Part shown: positions 27,332 to 34,264 of the stretch, one piece after another
Position numbering within the stretch: the stretch's first letter is position 1
How the letters are laid out: each line of letters begins with the position of its first letter
Assembly (NCBI GenBank): GCA_903866825.1
Contig: CAIPPE010000264.1
Coordinates: 1-34,678 of the forward strand
Source: an uncultured Methylococcaceae bacterium
GTDB taxonomy: Bacteria; Pseudomonadota; Gammaproteobacteria; Methylococcales; Methylomonadaceae
DNA length: 34,678 bases
Reading direction: 5' to 3'
Notes under the pieces: generated by a model
Databases searched by the model: none
Told to the model about the DNA's origin: nothing
The model's input: the letters and a program-made list of their open reading frames with translations, nothing else
Program-made: the position numbers and the translations under genes

Positions 27332-27393
27332 TTATTGCTGATACGGGTTTTTGGATTGCCCTATTCGATAGTTATAAATATTTTGAGGTGTAA
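27328..27393 (+). pseudogene. N-terminal fragment of a PIN-domain toxin
   Basis: ATG at 27328 gives MIIADTGFWIALFDS, the first strand and first catalytic Asp region of PIN-domain (VapC-type) ribonucleases, then stops at codon 22 instead of about 135. The rest of the gene is gone. It is directly followed by the next antitoxin ORF, one base after the TAA. Confidence 0.7.
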
Positions 27394-27394
27394 C

Positions 27395-27641
27395 ATGCAA
27401 CTAGCGATTGAATTACCTGATGAATTAGGCATAGAGCTTTTAAAGCAAGGGAGTGTTAATGAGTTTGTACAAGAAGCGATTAAAAAAATGTTGCAGGAAC
27501 AATAACAGCTTAATTTGGAAAAAAATAAACGAGGCGAAGAAAGGTCATTTACCTGTAACCCAATCATTTATTGGTGTTCTGGCAGGGACTCAGTTTGATG
27601 AAAGTGAGTATAAAAAACATCTTGAGGACAAATACCGTTGA
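27395..27641 (+). pseudogene. Antitoxin gene broken by a nonsense codon and a frameshift
   Basis: ATG 27395 codes for MQLAIELPDELGIELL and on to LQEQ, then TAA at 27503-27505; a CAA-to-TAA change is likely. After a run of seven A the next frame continues INEAKKGHLPVTQSFIGVLA and on to EDKYR-TGA, the typical end of a small antitoxin of this class. Original length would be about 80 residues. A truncated 36-residue product is possible. Its TGA overlaps the next PIN fragment. Confidence 0.7.
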
Positions 27642-27724
27642 AGATTGTATTTGACACTAATATTATTTTGGATGTCTTGTTAATTCGAGATCCTTTTGTC
27701 CATAAGAAATTGGATTTCCCATAA
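27638..27724 (+). pseudogene. N-terminal fragment of a second PIN-domain toxin
   Basis: TTG at 27638, overlapping the antitoxin TGA, starts LKIVFDTNIILDVLLIRDPF, the classical PIN start with the first catalytic Asp (FDTN). After about 26 codons the frame hits a stop at 27722. The break is shared with the opposing toxin fragment that begins at 27847, so two PIN genes are joined tail to tail near 27718-27722. Confidence 0.75.
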
Positions 27725-27847
27725 AGAGACATGACTGACGAAAATATCATACTCAGGATTACTAATCAGTTCGCGAGCCTTAAGTGATAATTGGTCATTG
27801 TCACTTAACCACCAGAGTAGGATATGGGTATCCAGAAGTAGTTTCAT
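27680..27847 (-). pseudogene. Truncated PIN-domain toxin paired with the Phd-type antitoxin
   Basis: ATG at 27845-27847 overlaps the antitoxin TGA by 4 bases. The product starts MKLLLDTHILLWWLSDNDQL and reaches FVSHVSLWEIQ, corresponding to the first 45 or so residues of PIN toxins of the MKLLLDTH type. Then it runs into the reverse complement of the opposing PIN fragment and stops after 55 residues. Later acidic catalytic residues are missing, so the toxin should be inactive. Confidence 0.8.
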
Positions 27848-28122
27848 TGATTGATTGAGTGGTTGTCATCATCAGGAAAAATTGATGAATTCAGCCATAA
27901 GGAAAGTTCGTCTTCTCTCATAGGTTGATTATAATTATCGGTGAATATAATTTGATTTTTCATGCTACCAGGTACGCGAATATTTTTTTTGGGTTTATCA
28001 ATGGGGACCAATTTCGCGATGGGTTTTCCTGCTTTAGCAATAATAATCTCTTCACCGAGAGCCACTTCTTCAACCAGTTTTGATAAATGCGTTTTAGCAT
28101 GATGAATATTGATTTGATACAT
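27844..28122 (-). CDS. Phd/YefM-type antitoxin
   Basis: 92 residues from the ATG at 28120-28122, preferred over the upstream GTG at 28128 because AGAGGTGG lies just before it. The start MYQINIHHAKTHLSKLVEEV and IIIAKAGKPIAKLVPI are typical Phd/YefM DNA-binding N-termini; the C-terminal region ends NSSIFPDDDNHSINQ. The coding frame is intact and overlaps the truncated toxin. It probably still represses its own promoter through the repeats at 28132-28156. Confidence 0.9.
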   Translation of the reverse strand: MYQINIHHAKTHLSKLVEEVALGEEIIIAKAGKPIAKLVPIDKPKKNIRVPGSMKNQIIFTDNYNQPMREDELSLWLNSSIFPDDDNHSINQ

Positions 28123-28131
28123 AACCACCTC

Positions 28132-28156
28132 TTAAACTAAGTTAAACTAAGTTTAG
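28132..28156 (-). promoter_or_regulatory. Probable antitoxin operator: tandem near-palindromes
   Basis: TTAAACTAAG occurs twice in direct succession (28132-28141, 28142-28151), followed by TTTAG. Each copy overlaps the near-palindrome AAACT-A-AGTT(T). The block touches the ribosome site of the Phd-type antitoxin, where autoregulatory operators of this class usually lie. Its role is inferred. Confidence 0.6.
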
Positions 28157-28474
28157 CATTTTATTTTAACGTGGACTATAGTTTTAATTAAATACGGTAA
28201 ACCCCGTATACGTTTGTTATCTTGTCACCTGAGTCAATTGATAAGTAGATGAATGAATTTTTAAATGCATTCAGCGGGTTAATGTGACGACCTATCAAAG
28301 AAAGCTTTAAGGCTCATAGAATAAGGAACCCCAGCTAATAAAGAGAGGATTAACGGTGGTCCTATTGCCCAGACAAATAATGCTTAGTCGCTTAGAAATT
28401 AATGCTAGAATCCGGTAGATTGAGTTAGAACCATTTACCCACCCTTACTGAAACACCTTACTAATGCTAAACAC
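28157..28474. other. Intergenic region with no feature found
   Basis: About 320 bases between the antitoxin promoter and the DUF4007-like fragment. I see no coherent ORF, repeat or hairpin. It should hold the promoters of the two flanking divergent units. Confidence 0.5.
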
Positions 28475-28699
28475 ATGGATAGTCTGATTAAACCATATAA
28501 CGATAGACGCGCTTCTTTTGGTCGTCATGAGACTTTTTCGCTACGCTACGCGTGGTTAACGAAGGGTTTTCAAGCTTTTATGAAAAAGAAAACCATCTTC
28601 TCATCTGATGAAGCCACGATAGAGTTGGGTGTGGGTAAGAATAGGGTAAACGCGATTAATGGGTATTATGGATTTGGATCATACGAGATTGCCTTATGA
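28475..28699 (+). CDS. DUF4007-like protein, short or truncated
   Basis: 74 residues. RASFGRHETFSLRYAWLTKG, then IELGVGKNRVNAI, follow the N-terminal pattern of DUF4007 proteins, which are normally near 300 residues and turn up in defence-associated clusters with DndC-like proteins. Here the frame stops after GYYGFGSYEIAL, so only the N-terminal part remains, unless this is a short family form. Its last four bases (ATGA) overlap the next gene's start, which suggests that the pair is still translated together. Confidence 0.65.
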   Translation: MDSLIKPYNDRRASFGRHETFSLRYAWLTKGFQAFMKKKTIFSSDEATIELGVGKNRVNAINGYYGFGSYEIAL

Positions 28700-29100
28700 A
28701 TAAAATGACATCAAAGTACGGAATAATTGCAGTTGAAGCGGCTTGTGCTGTAAGTAACGGTGTTCATCCAGAAATGGCATGGAAAGCATCAGCAGCGAAA
28801 ATATTTCCAAATAGTCCAGCAAGTGAACATAAAGGGTGCCCAAAATCTGCTTTTTTAGGTTTAGCGGAGCTTGGAGAAATTGCCGGTTTTAAGCCGGGGA
28901 AATATACCAAGTCAATTGATAATAAGAGATATGCTAAAGATGCGTTAGCGTTATTGAGGGAAAATGAATCGAGGTCAAATGACCCATTGGCATTATGGAA
29001 GCGTGTTATGGGTGGTGTTGATAAATCACATAATAGTCAGATGGAAGTGGTTATTGCGCTATGGGAAGCAAGAAAGTTTGTTGGCCAAAGAGAGTCTTAG
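28696..29100 (+). CDS. Small protein of unknown function coupled to the DUF4007-like gene (DUF6979-like)
   Basis: 134 residues, soluble. The body (KYGIIAVEAACAVSNGVHPE, KIFPNSPASEHKGCPKSAFLGLAELGEIAGF) is compact and helix-rich with a KxGCPKSAFLGL centre, resembling uncharacterised DUF6979-type proteins as far as I can recall. ATGA overlaps the DUF4007-like stop. A defence link is suggested only by position. Confidence 0.6.
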   Translation: MNKMTSKYGIIAVEAACAVSNGVHPEMAWKASAAKIFPNSPASEHKGCPKSAFLGLAELGEIAGFKPGKYTKSIDNKRYAKDALALLRENESRSNDPLALWKRVMGGVDKSHNSQMEVVIALWEARKFVGQRES

Positions 29101-29230
29101 GGTTTATTATTTAGTGTAAGTTATGCTCAGAAAATTAGAATATTTCCTTATGTTGATCGGTTGAAATGTACCAACCTCTTCTTCAAGGAATATTAAGCAT
29201 GATTTATTTTGTAAATAACTAACTCTGACC

Positions 29231-29262
29231 CTATTAATTTCTATTAATTTCTCTATTAATTT
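29231..29262 (+). repeat. Three copies of CTATTAATTT in the gap before the helicase gene
   Basis: CTATTAATTT stands at 29231-29240, 29241-29250 and 29253-29262, just after CTCTGACC. Read on the minus strand this gives AATTAATAGGGTCAGAGTT, resembling sequences often seen near REP-type or RAYT elements in gammaproteobacteria. No transposase ORF is present. The rest of the 326-base gap holds the hairpin listed next and no ORF. Confidence 0.45.
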
Positions 29263-29334
29263 CTACATTTTCGCATTGAAACGCACGAATGGCATTGAGA
29301 AAATCACTAGACATTTTGATTTTTACCGTTGAAT

Positions 29335-29362
29335 GTTGAGCAACGAAAAGCCATTGCTCAAC
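29335..29362. promoter_or_regulatory. Perfect inverted repeat upstream of the helicase-nuclease gene
   Basis: GTTGAGCAA (29335-29343) and TTGCTCAAC (29354-29362) are perfect complements with a 10-base spacer, 64 bases before the helicase ATG. TATAAT stands at 29374-29379, so the repeat covers the -35 region of a possible promoter and is placed well for an operator. No T run follows, which speaks against a terminator. Confidence 0.55.
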
Positions 29363-29426
29363 TTACATGACTTTATAATTGCTATAAAACCAACTTCATC
29401 TTTTTAAAAGTATTACGAGATAATTA

Positions 29427-32333
29427 ATGAAATATCAATTTCCAGAGCATCACTGCCTTTCGAAGTCAATTGTAACTGATCTTGTTTTCAAAGAGGGCGA
29501 AAACCCTGCATTAACAGATGTACAATACGAAGCACTTGATGCTGGAGTGGGGCGAGGTGAAAGTCTGTTAGTTGTTTCCCCAACATCTACAGGAAAGACT
29601 CAAATTGCAGTATGGGCAATAGCCAATGGTATTGAGACGGGCTGCAATACTGTTTATTTGGTAACTCACAGAGCTTTAGCTAAACAGAAATTCGATGATT
29701 TCAAGTCATTGTTACTCGATAAATTTTTAGACGGTAATGGCGCTGCTCTTGTTATAGCTACTGGCGATTACGTCATAAATGCGGAAGGCGATGCTCCGAC
29801 TGATCCGCTTAGTGTACCGCTTCTGGTGGCGACTTATGAGAAATACTTAGCACTGCTATCAGCAGCAGGAATTCCTACGGATATGGGAAAGACGGTTGTG
29901 GTTTGTGATGAAATTCAATTAATTGGCGATAAATCTAGAGGGCAGAACGTTGAGATTCTTTTGACGATGATTCGCAATGCTGGTTGGAAACAGTTTGTTG
30001 GTCTCTCTGCTGTGTTAGAGCCAAGAGACGCAAACGATCTTGCAAATTGGCTTGGGGTTTCTTTAGTAACTCAACATGCCAGAGAAAAGCATCTACGCTA
30101 TGAATGCTGGAGTCAAAACGGAATTGCTACTGTCACATCAGAACAGCCAGAAATTATTCAAGAAAATTTACCACGGCCAGTAGGAATAGCTCTTGATCCA
30201 GTATCGATATTGGTTTCTCTTCTCAATAAACCATTAAGTCCTGTGCCAATTATCGTGTTTTGTATGAGTAAGCGGGACACGTATGACCTCGCGGAACAGC
30301 TACTTCCGCAGTCCTCAAAAGGTGGATCGATCCAGCTATCAATTGTATTTGACGATTTACCTGAAACTTCCGCAAATACCTTTCTGGCTAGAACTATGGC
30401 TCACCGGGTTGCAATTCATAATTCTGATTTGTTGGATGAGGAACGGCATGTAGTCGAAAAACACTTACTGGATGGAAAGGTAGATGTCGTATTCTCAACG
30501 TCCACCTTAGCCGCAGGGGTGAATTTCCCATTGGGTGCTGCAATATTTGCTGGTTGGTCTCGATGGGATAAAGATAAGAGAATTTACGATCCGATTGATA
30601 CCTCAGAATTTCACAACATGGCTGGTCGTGTAGGACGTATGGGCTTTGAACATGAGCAAGGGGTGGTCATATTTTTAAGCGAACACAAAACTAATAAGAT
30701 ACATGCAGCTAAGAAGTATCTCAACCTAGGCGCAATGCCATCGCTTCAATCTCGAGTTACGCCCCAGCGATTTAATCAGCTTGCTCTGCAGCTTGTGGCA
30801 TCGGCTTTGTGCGACTCAAGGGATAGCCTACAAAAATTGATATGTACAACATTAAGTGCCTTACGAGAACAAGACAGAAATAGTACAAATTTCTTAAGGT
30901 GGCCTACACAGTTATCTACTGCCATTGATGAATTGCTTAATGAGGGGCTGCTCATTGAGACCAGTACGGGGGCTTTATCTGTCACTCCGGTGGGCAAAGC
31001 TATCGGTTATAGCGGCTTATTACCTGAAACGGGAATTTTTTTGCTGAACTATGTTGTAGATAAAGCCGAACGACTTGTTCAATACTTGCCTAAATCTGAC
31101 AATTCTGGAGACATGTATCGTTTTGCATACTTGCTTTTTTGCGCCTGTTTTTATTCGCCAGAATTTAGGCCTTATAAAGGAAAACCGGCATCACGTTTTT
31201 TGCCATGGCCATTAGATAAAGCACGATTAATTGATGCAGACATCTTCCGTGATGACTTGCCTGAACCCGTTTGGTACGCAGATATTTTTCCGATAAATGC
31301 TGCGAAATTAAGTATGGATTGGGTTGATGGAGCTGAAATTACAAAATTGGAGAAAAGTCTTCCCAGCCTGAGTGCGGGAATGCTTGGTGAAATGTTCCGT
31401 AATCTCGTCTGGGCTTTACAAGGATTTTCCGCAATTATTGCAGCCTCAGCAGATTTATCTGTACATAATTCTTGCAGACCCAAAGTGTTACGCAATGCCG
31501 ATGATAAAATTGAATTGCTAAGGAAGTTACCGCGTGTTATCCAGAGACTCGGTATTCGAGTAGCAGAAGGATTACCTGACGATGCATTATGGCTGACAAG
31601 TCTAAATATTCCTAATGCTGCTTTTAGGTTATCTCGCCATGAAATTATTGCGTTACGCAGATTTGGATATTCAACACCAGAACAAGTCATGTTGAGTTCA
31701 CCAGAAGCCGGTGAAGCGCGAATGAAAGCATTCGCTAAAGTCAAGCCAGCTCCTCAAGCTAAAGCAAATTGGCTCCGGGATGCTTGTCGAGATTGGAAAT
31801 TAGATCAACGAAAACGTGCGGCTGTAAAGCACTTAAAAAGGGCGCGGAGTTGTGCAAATATTTCATTGGTTGGGGCTTATTACAACAATAAAGGCATAGA
31901 GTTTGAACAAGCGTTTGAAGCTATTTTGAATGTTTTAGGTATTCAATTTGAGAAGTTAGATGATAAAACAAAAACTGGCGCACCTGACTATCTAGTGCTT
32001 CTCAAAGATTCTCCAGCTCTTATTTTTGAGCTTAAATCTAAACAAGGCGATAGCCTTGTTGATTACAACAAGGCAACTGAGGTACTTACAGCTTCCGAAA
32101 TTCATGGGCACAGAGGCACTTTCTGTGTCACCCTCTGCCATCCGGGTGTTGATCCCAGCGTACCATTGGTAATTGCTGATTGTGGTAGATTAAGTGTTGT
32201 TGAAAGTCACGATCTTGGAGAAGCGTTACTACGAATTTGCGAGGGTAAGCTTACTCAAAACCAACTTTGGCATTGGTTAGCTAGTCCCGGTCAAGCATTA
32301 ATTGCTGATTTACCATACAGGGAGTATCTATAG
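29427..32333 (+). CDS. Ski2-like superfamily 2 helicase with C-terminal PD-(D/E)XK nuclease motif
   Basis: 968 residues, cytosolic. Helicase motifs in order: Q-type LTDVQYEAL (29-37), Walker A SPTSTGKT (51-58), Ia THRALAKQK (80-88), II DEIQLIGD (161-168), III GLSAVL (192-197), IV IIVFCMSKRD (275-284), V FSTSTLAAGVNFP (356-368), VI EFHNMAGRVGRMGF (394-407), then a winged-helix-like part and a long helical region as in Hel308/Ski2. Residues 823-880 hold a restriction-endonuclease-like site: EFEQAF, Asp854 in TGAPDYLVLL and Glu868-x-Lys870 in IFELKSKQGD. Such single-chain helicase-nucleases include phage-defence proteins of the Hna type; that link is inference. A perfect hairpin precedes the gene and an HNH nuclease gene follows 169 bases later. 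The frame is intact. Confidence 0.88.
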   Translation: MKYQFPEHHCLSKSIVTDLVFKEGENPALTDVQYEALDAGVGRGESLLVVSPTSTGKTQIAVWAIANGIETGCNTVYLVTHRALAKQKFDDFKSLLLDKFLDGNGAALVIATGDYVINAEGDAPTDPLSVPLLVATYEKYLALLSAAGIPTDMGKTVVVCDEIQLIGDKSRGQNVEILLTMIRNAGWKQFVGLSAVLEPRDANDLANWLGVSLVTQHAREKHLRYECWSQNGIATVTSEQPEIIQENLPRPVGIALDPVSILVSLLNKPLSPVPIIVFCMSKRDTYDLAEQLLPQSSKGGSIQLSIVFDDLPETSANTFLARTMAHRVAIHNSDLLDEERHVVEKHLLDGKVDVVFSTSTLAAGVNFPLGAAIFAGWSRWDKDKRIYDPIDTSEFHNMAGRVGRMGFEHEQGVVIFLSEHKTNKIHAAKKYLNLGAMPSLQSRVTPQRFNQLALQLVASALCDSRDSLQKLICTTLSALREQDRNSTNFLRWPTQLSTAIDELLNEGLLIETSTGALSVTPVGKAIGYSGLLPETGIFLLNYVVDKAERLVQYLPKSDNSGDMYRFAYLLFCACFYSPEFRPYKGKPASRFLPWPLDKARLIDADIFRDDLPEPVWYADIFPINAAKLSMDWVDGAEITKLEKSLPSLSAGMLGEMFRNLVWALQGFSAIIAASADLSVHNSCRPKVLRNADDKIELLRKLPRVIQRLGIRVAEGLPDDALWLTSLNIPNAAFRLSRHEIIALRRFGYSTPEQVMLSSPEAGEARMKAFAKVKPAPQAKANWLRDACRDWKLDQRKRAAVKHLKRARSCANISLVGAYYNNKGIEFEQAFEAILNVLGIQFEKLDDKTKTGAPDYLVLLKDSPALIFELKSKQGDSLVDYNKATEVLTASEIHGHRGTFCVTLCHPGVDPSVPLVIADCGRLSVVESHDLGEALLRICEGKLTQNQLWHWLASPGQALIADLPYREYL

Positions 32334-32502
32334 GTTTTTATGGCCATATGGCGGGTGATTTGTGTGGTGGATTCGCCGTCAGGTAATCCATCACAAATTG
32401 TATGGATTGGCGGTTTTCTATCGCGAAACTGCCCTACACCATATTATTTTTCCTAGTCCCCAAGTTCCAACTTGAAAACCAGCATTAGGATTTTATCGCT
32501 TA

Positions 32503-33531
32503 ATGTCTAAATTTTATGAAATAGAACCAAACCTGGAAAACTATTGGCGTTCAATCATTCTGTTTGGACGCAATGTCGCCTCCTATAAATTTGCTTTAGC
32601 CAAAGCACTCTATGATTTAAAAGATAGCGGTGATTCCGTTATTACACTGGACAAGTTGGCTGAGCCGTTTTCCAGGCATATTGCCGAGCATTTACTTGTT
32701 TGTAATAAACAAGGTACTTCAAGCAATAGTAAGTTTCTTGATGGTTGTAGAGATTTCAATAAAAATGAAATATCACATGACAAGCTTTTGGATTTAACTG
32801 TGCAACTTGGCTTCAATAATGTGGTTGATGCTTTCCATAATGTTCATAATGAAGAATTGCCCCTTCGTTTTTTTATAGATGAACGAAAAACTAAAGGTGG
32901 CATTATCTTAACGGATAATTTTTATCGTTTGGGTGAGCAATACCAATATGATAATCTGGCCGCAGAAACTGAAGCACGATGGCGTTTGGTTGAAACAGCA
33001 TGGGAATTAAATGTACCTAAACATTTAATTCAGATTGATTACAAAGAAGAAAGTCGAGAGTTTTTCGCTGATAATAAATTACGCCGGGTTCCTGTTACAG
33101 CGGCTAGTCCATCTTTAAATGGTTATCAAAAAGGGCGATGTTTTTATTGTTTCAGGGAAATTTCTATTGATAATAATCACCAAGACTTTGCCGATGTTGA
33201 TCATTTTTTTCCACATGACTTAAGAAAATGTGATGCCGACAAACCGATTAATGGCGTGGCGAATTTAGTCTTGGCTTGTATAGATTGTAATCGAGGAGTT
33301 AATGGGAAATTTGCTAAATTACCTTCGTTGCCATTACTTGAGCGTTTACATGCCCGTAATGAATATTTAATTACAAGTCATCACCCACTAAGGGAAACCT
33401 TGATTGTGCAAACAGGAAATTCTACTGAAAAGCGTCAGAAGTTTTTGCAAGAAGCTTATAACTGTAGCATAACTCATTATGGTATCCATCAAAAATGGCA
33501 ACCCGCGCAACAAGGAATAGCTACTTTCTAA
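32503..33531 (+). CDS. HNH endonuclease with zinc ribbon, partner of the helicase-nuclease
   Basis: 342 residues. The first 200 form an N-terminal domain I do not recognise (ENYWRSIILFGRNVASYKFA, KFLDGCRDFN, ARWRLVETAWEL). The HNH site is C-terminal: zinc-ribbon CFYC (Cys213, Cys216), FADVDHFFPHDL with Asp233-His234 and His238, NLVLACIDCNRGVNGK with Asn254, Cys259, Cys262 and Lys269. All core residues are present, so DNA cutting or nicking is likely. It follows the helicase-nuclease gene on the same strand and may be cotranscribed. The last 11 bases overlap the convergent methyltransferase gene. Confidence 0.87.
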   Translation: MSKFYEIEPNLENYWRSIILFGRNVASYKFALAKALYDLKDSGDSVITLDKLAEPFSRHIAEHLLVCNKQGTSSNSKFLDGCRDFNKNEISHDKLLDLTVQLGFNNVVDAFHNVHNEELPLRFFIDERKTKGGIILTDNFYRLGEQYQYDNLAAETEARWRLVETAWELNVPKHLIQIDYKEESREFFADNKLRRVPVTAASPSLNGYQKGRCFYCFREISIDNNHQDFADVDHFFPHDLRKCDADKPINGVANLVLACIDCNRGVNGKFAKLPSLPLLERLHARNEYLITSHHPLRETLIVQTGNSTEKRQKFLQEAYNCSITHYGIHQKWQPAQQGIATF

Positions 33532-34108
33532 TGACGAAATTATACCAAGTCAATTGACGAGCGGGTTCTATTTCTTGTTCCTCAAACACTACTTTGCACT
33601 GGTGTTGTAAAAAGAACTGTTTAAAGGTGTTGATATCTATAGGTTCGTAGAGCTTGCCGTTTTCTCTGTGATCAACAGCATTAGTTTCTCGTATTGAAAT
33701 GATCAAGTGTCCATTGGCTTTTAATAAGGTTACGAGTTTAAGGCAGGCTTGTTCAAGATGAGCCTTGTTTAGATGCATTAATACGGCTGAACATAATATG
33801 TTCTGAAAAGTCTGACCGTTTAGGTTGGTTAGATCGGGTAGGAAATCTTTTAAAAAGCGTACTTGAGGATAAAGGTGTAGAGCCTGTTTTAACATCCCTT
33901 CGGAGGCATCAACACCAAGGGCTGGATAATCGTGTTGATTAAGCCAATTTGTATCTCGTCCAATCCCACAACCGACATCAAGCGTGTTGCCAGACTTGGT
34001 AAAGTACTCTGTTATTAATGTATAGAGCCGATCAGGTGTTAATCTGGAATGTAACTGAGCAATCCGTTCAGCCTCACGGTCATAAGTTTCGATGGTTTGT
34101 TTGTCCAT
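33521..34108 (-). CDS. Class I SAM-dependent methyltransferase
   Basis: 195 residues. Motif I LDVGCGIGRDTNWL is at about 43-56, motif II LGVDASEGML near 67-76 and ILCSAVLMHL at about 105-114; it belongs to the small-molecule or unspecified methyltransferase type (Methyltransf_11/25-like). No DNA-methylase motif (DPPY/NPPY) is seen, so it is unlikely to be the modification half of a restriction system. Its end overlaps the HNH gene by 11 bases on the other strand. The substrate is unknown. Confidence 0.85.
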   Translation of the reverse strand: MDKQTIETYDREAERIAQLHSRLTPDRLYTLITEYFTKSGNTLDVGCGIGRDTNWLNQHDYPALGVDASEGMLKQALHLYPQVRFLKDFLPDLTNLNGQTFQNILCSAVLMHLNKAHLEQACLKLVTLLKANGHLIISIRETNAVDHRENGKLYEPIDINTFKQFFLQHQCKVVFEEQEIEPARQLTWYNFVIRK

Positions 34109-34192
34109 GATTGGGCAGTTCAGGGATTAAATGTTGATGTGTTTTAATCAAGTAAATTAAGATGCAATGAGTAGTTTGGGTGCATGCACAAA

Positions 34193-34218
34193 AAAGGCCT
34201 TGATAGATTAAGGCCTTT
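34193..34218 (-). terminator. Intrinsic terminator of the Rpn/DUF2887-type gene
   Basis: AAAGGCCTT (34193-34201) and AAGGCCTTT (34210-34218) form a perfect stem with an 8-base loop. On the minus strand it is followed by a run of T (the A run at 34190-34195), as expected for an intrinsic terminator of the gene ending at 34265. Confidence 0.85.
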
Positions 34219-34264
34219 AGTTTGTTAGTTTTGCATGTTTTACTGAGCAATAAAATCTGTCATT

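Noticed and set aside
31172-31744. 190-residue minus-strand ORF inside the helicase gene
   Set aside because: Antisense to a clear, motif-complete helicase gene and without recognisable features.
33521-34108. Methyltransferase as the modification enzyme of a restriction-modification pair with the HNH nuclease
   Set aside because: It lacks a DNA-methylase catalytic motif such as NPPY or DPPY and is on the opposite strand; it looks like a small-molecule type enzyme.
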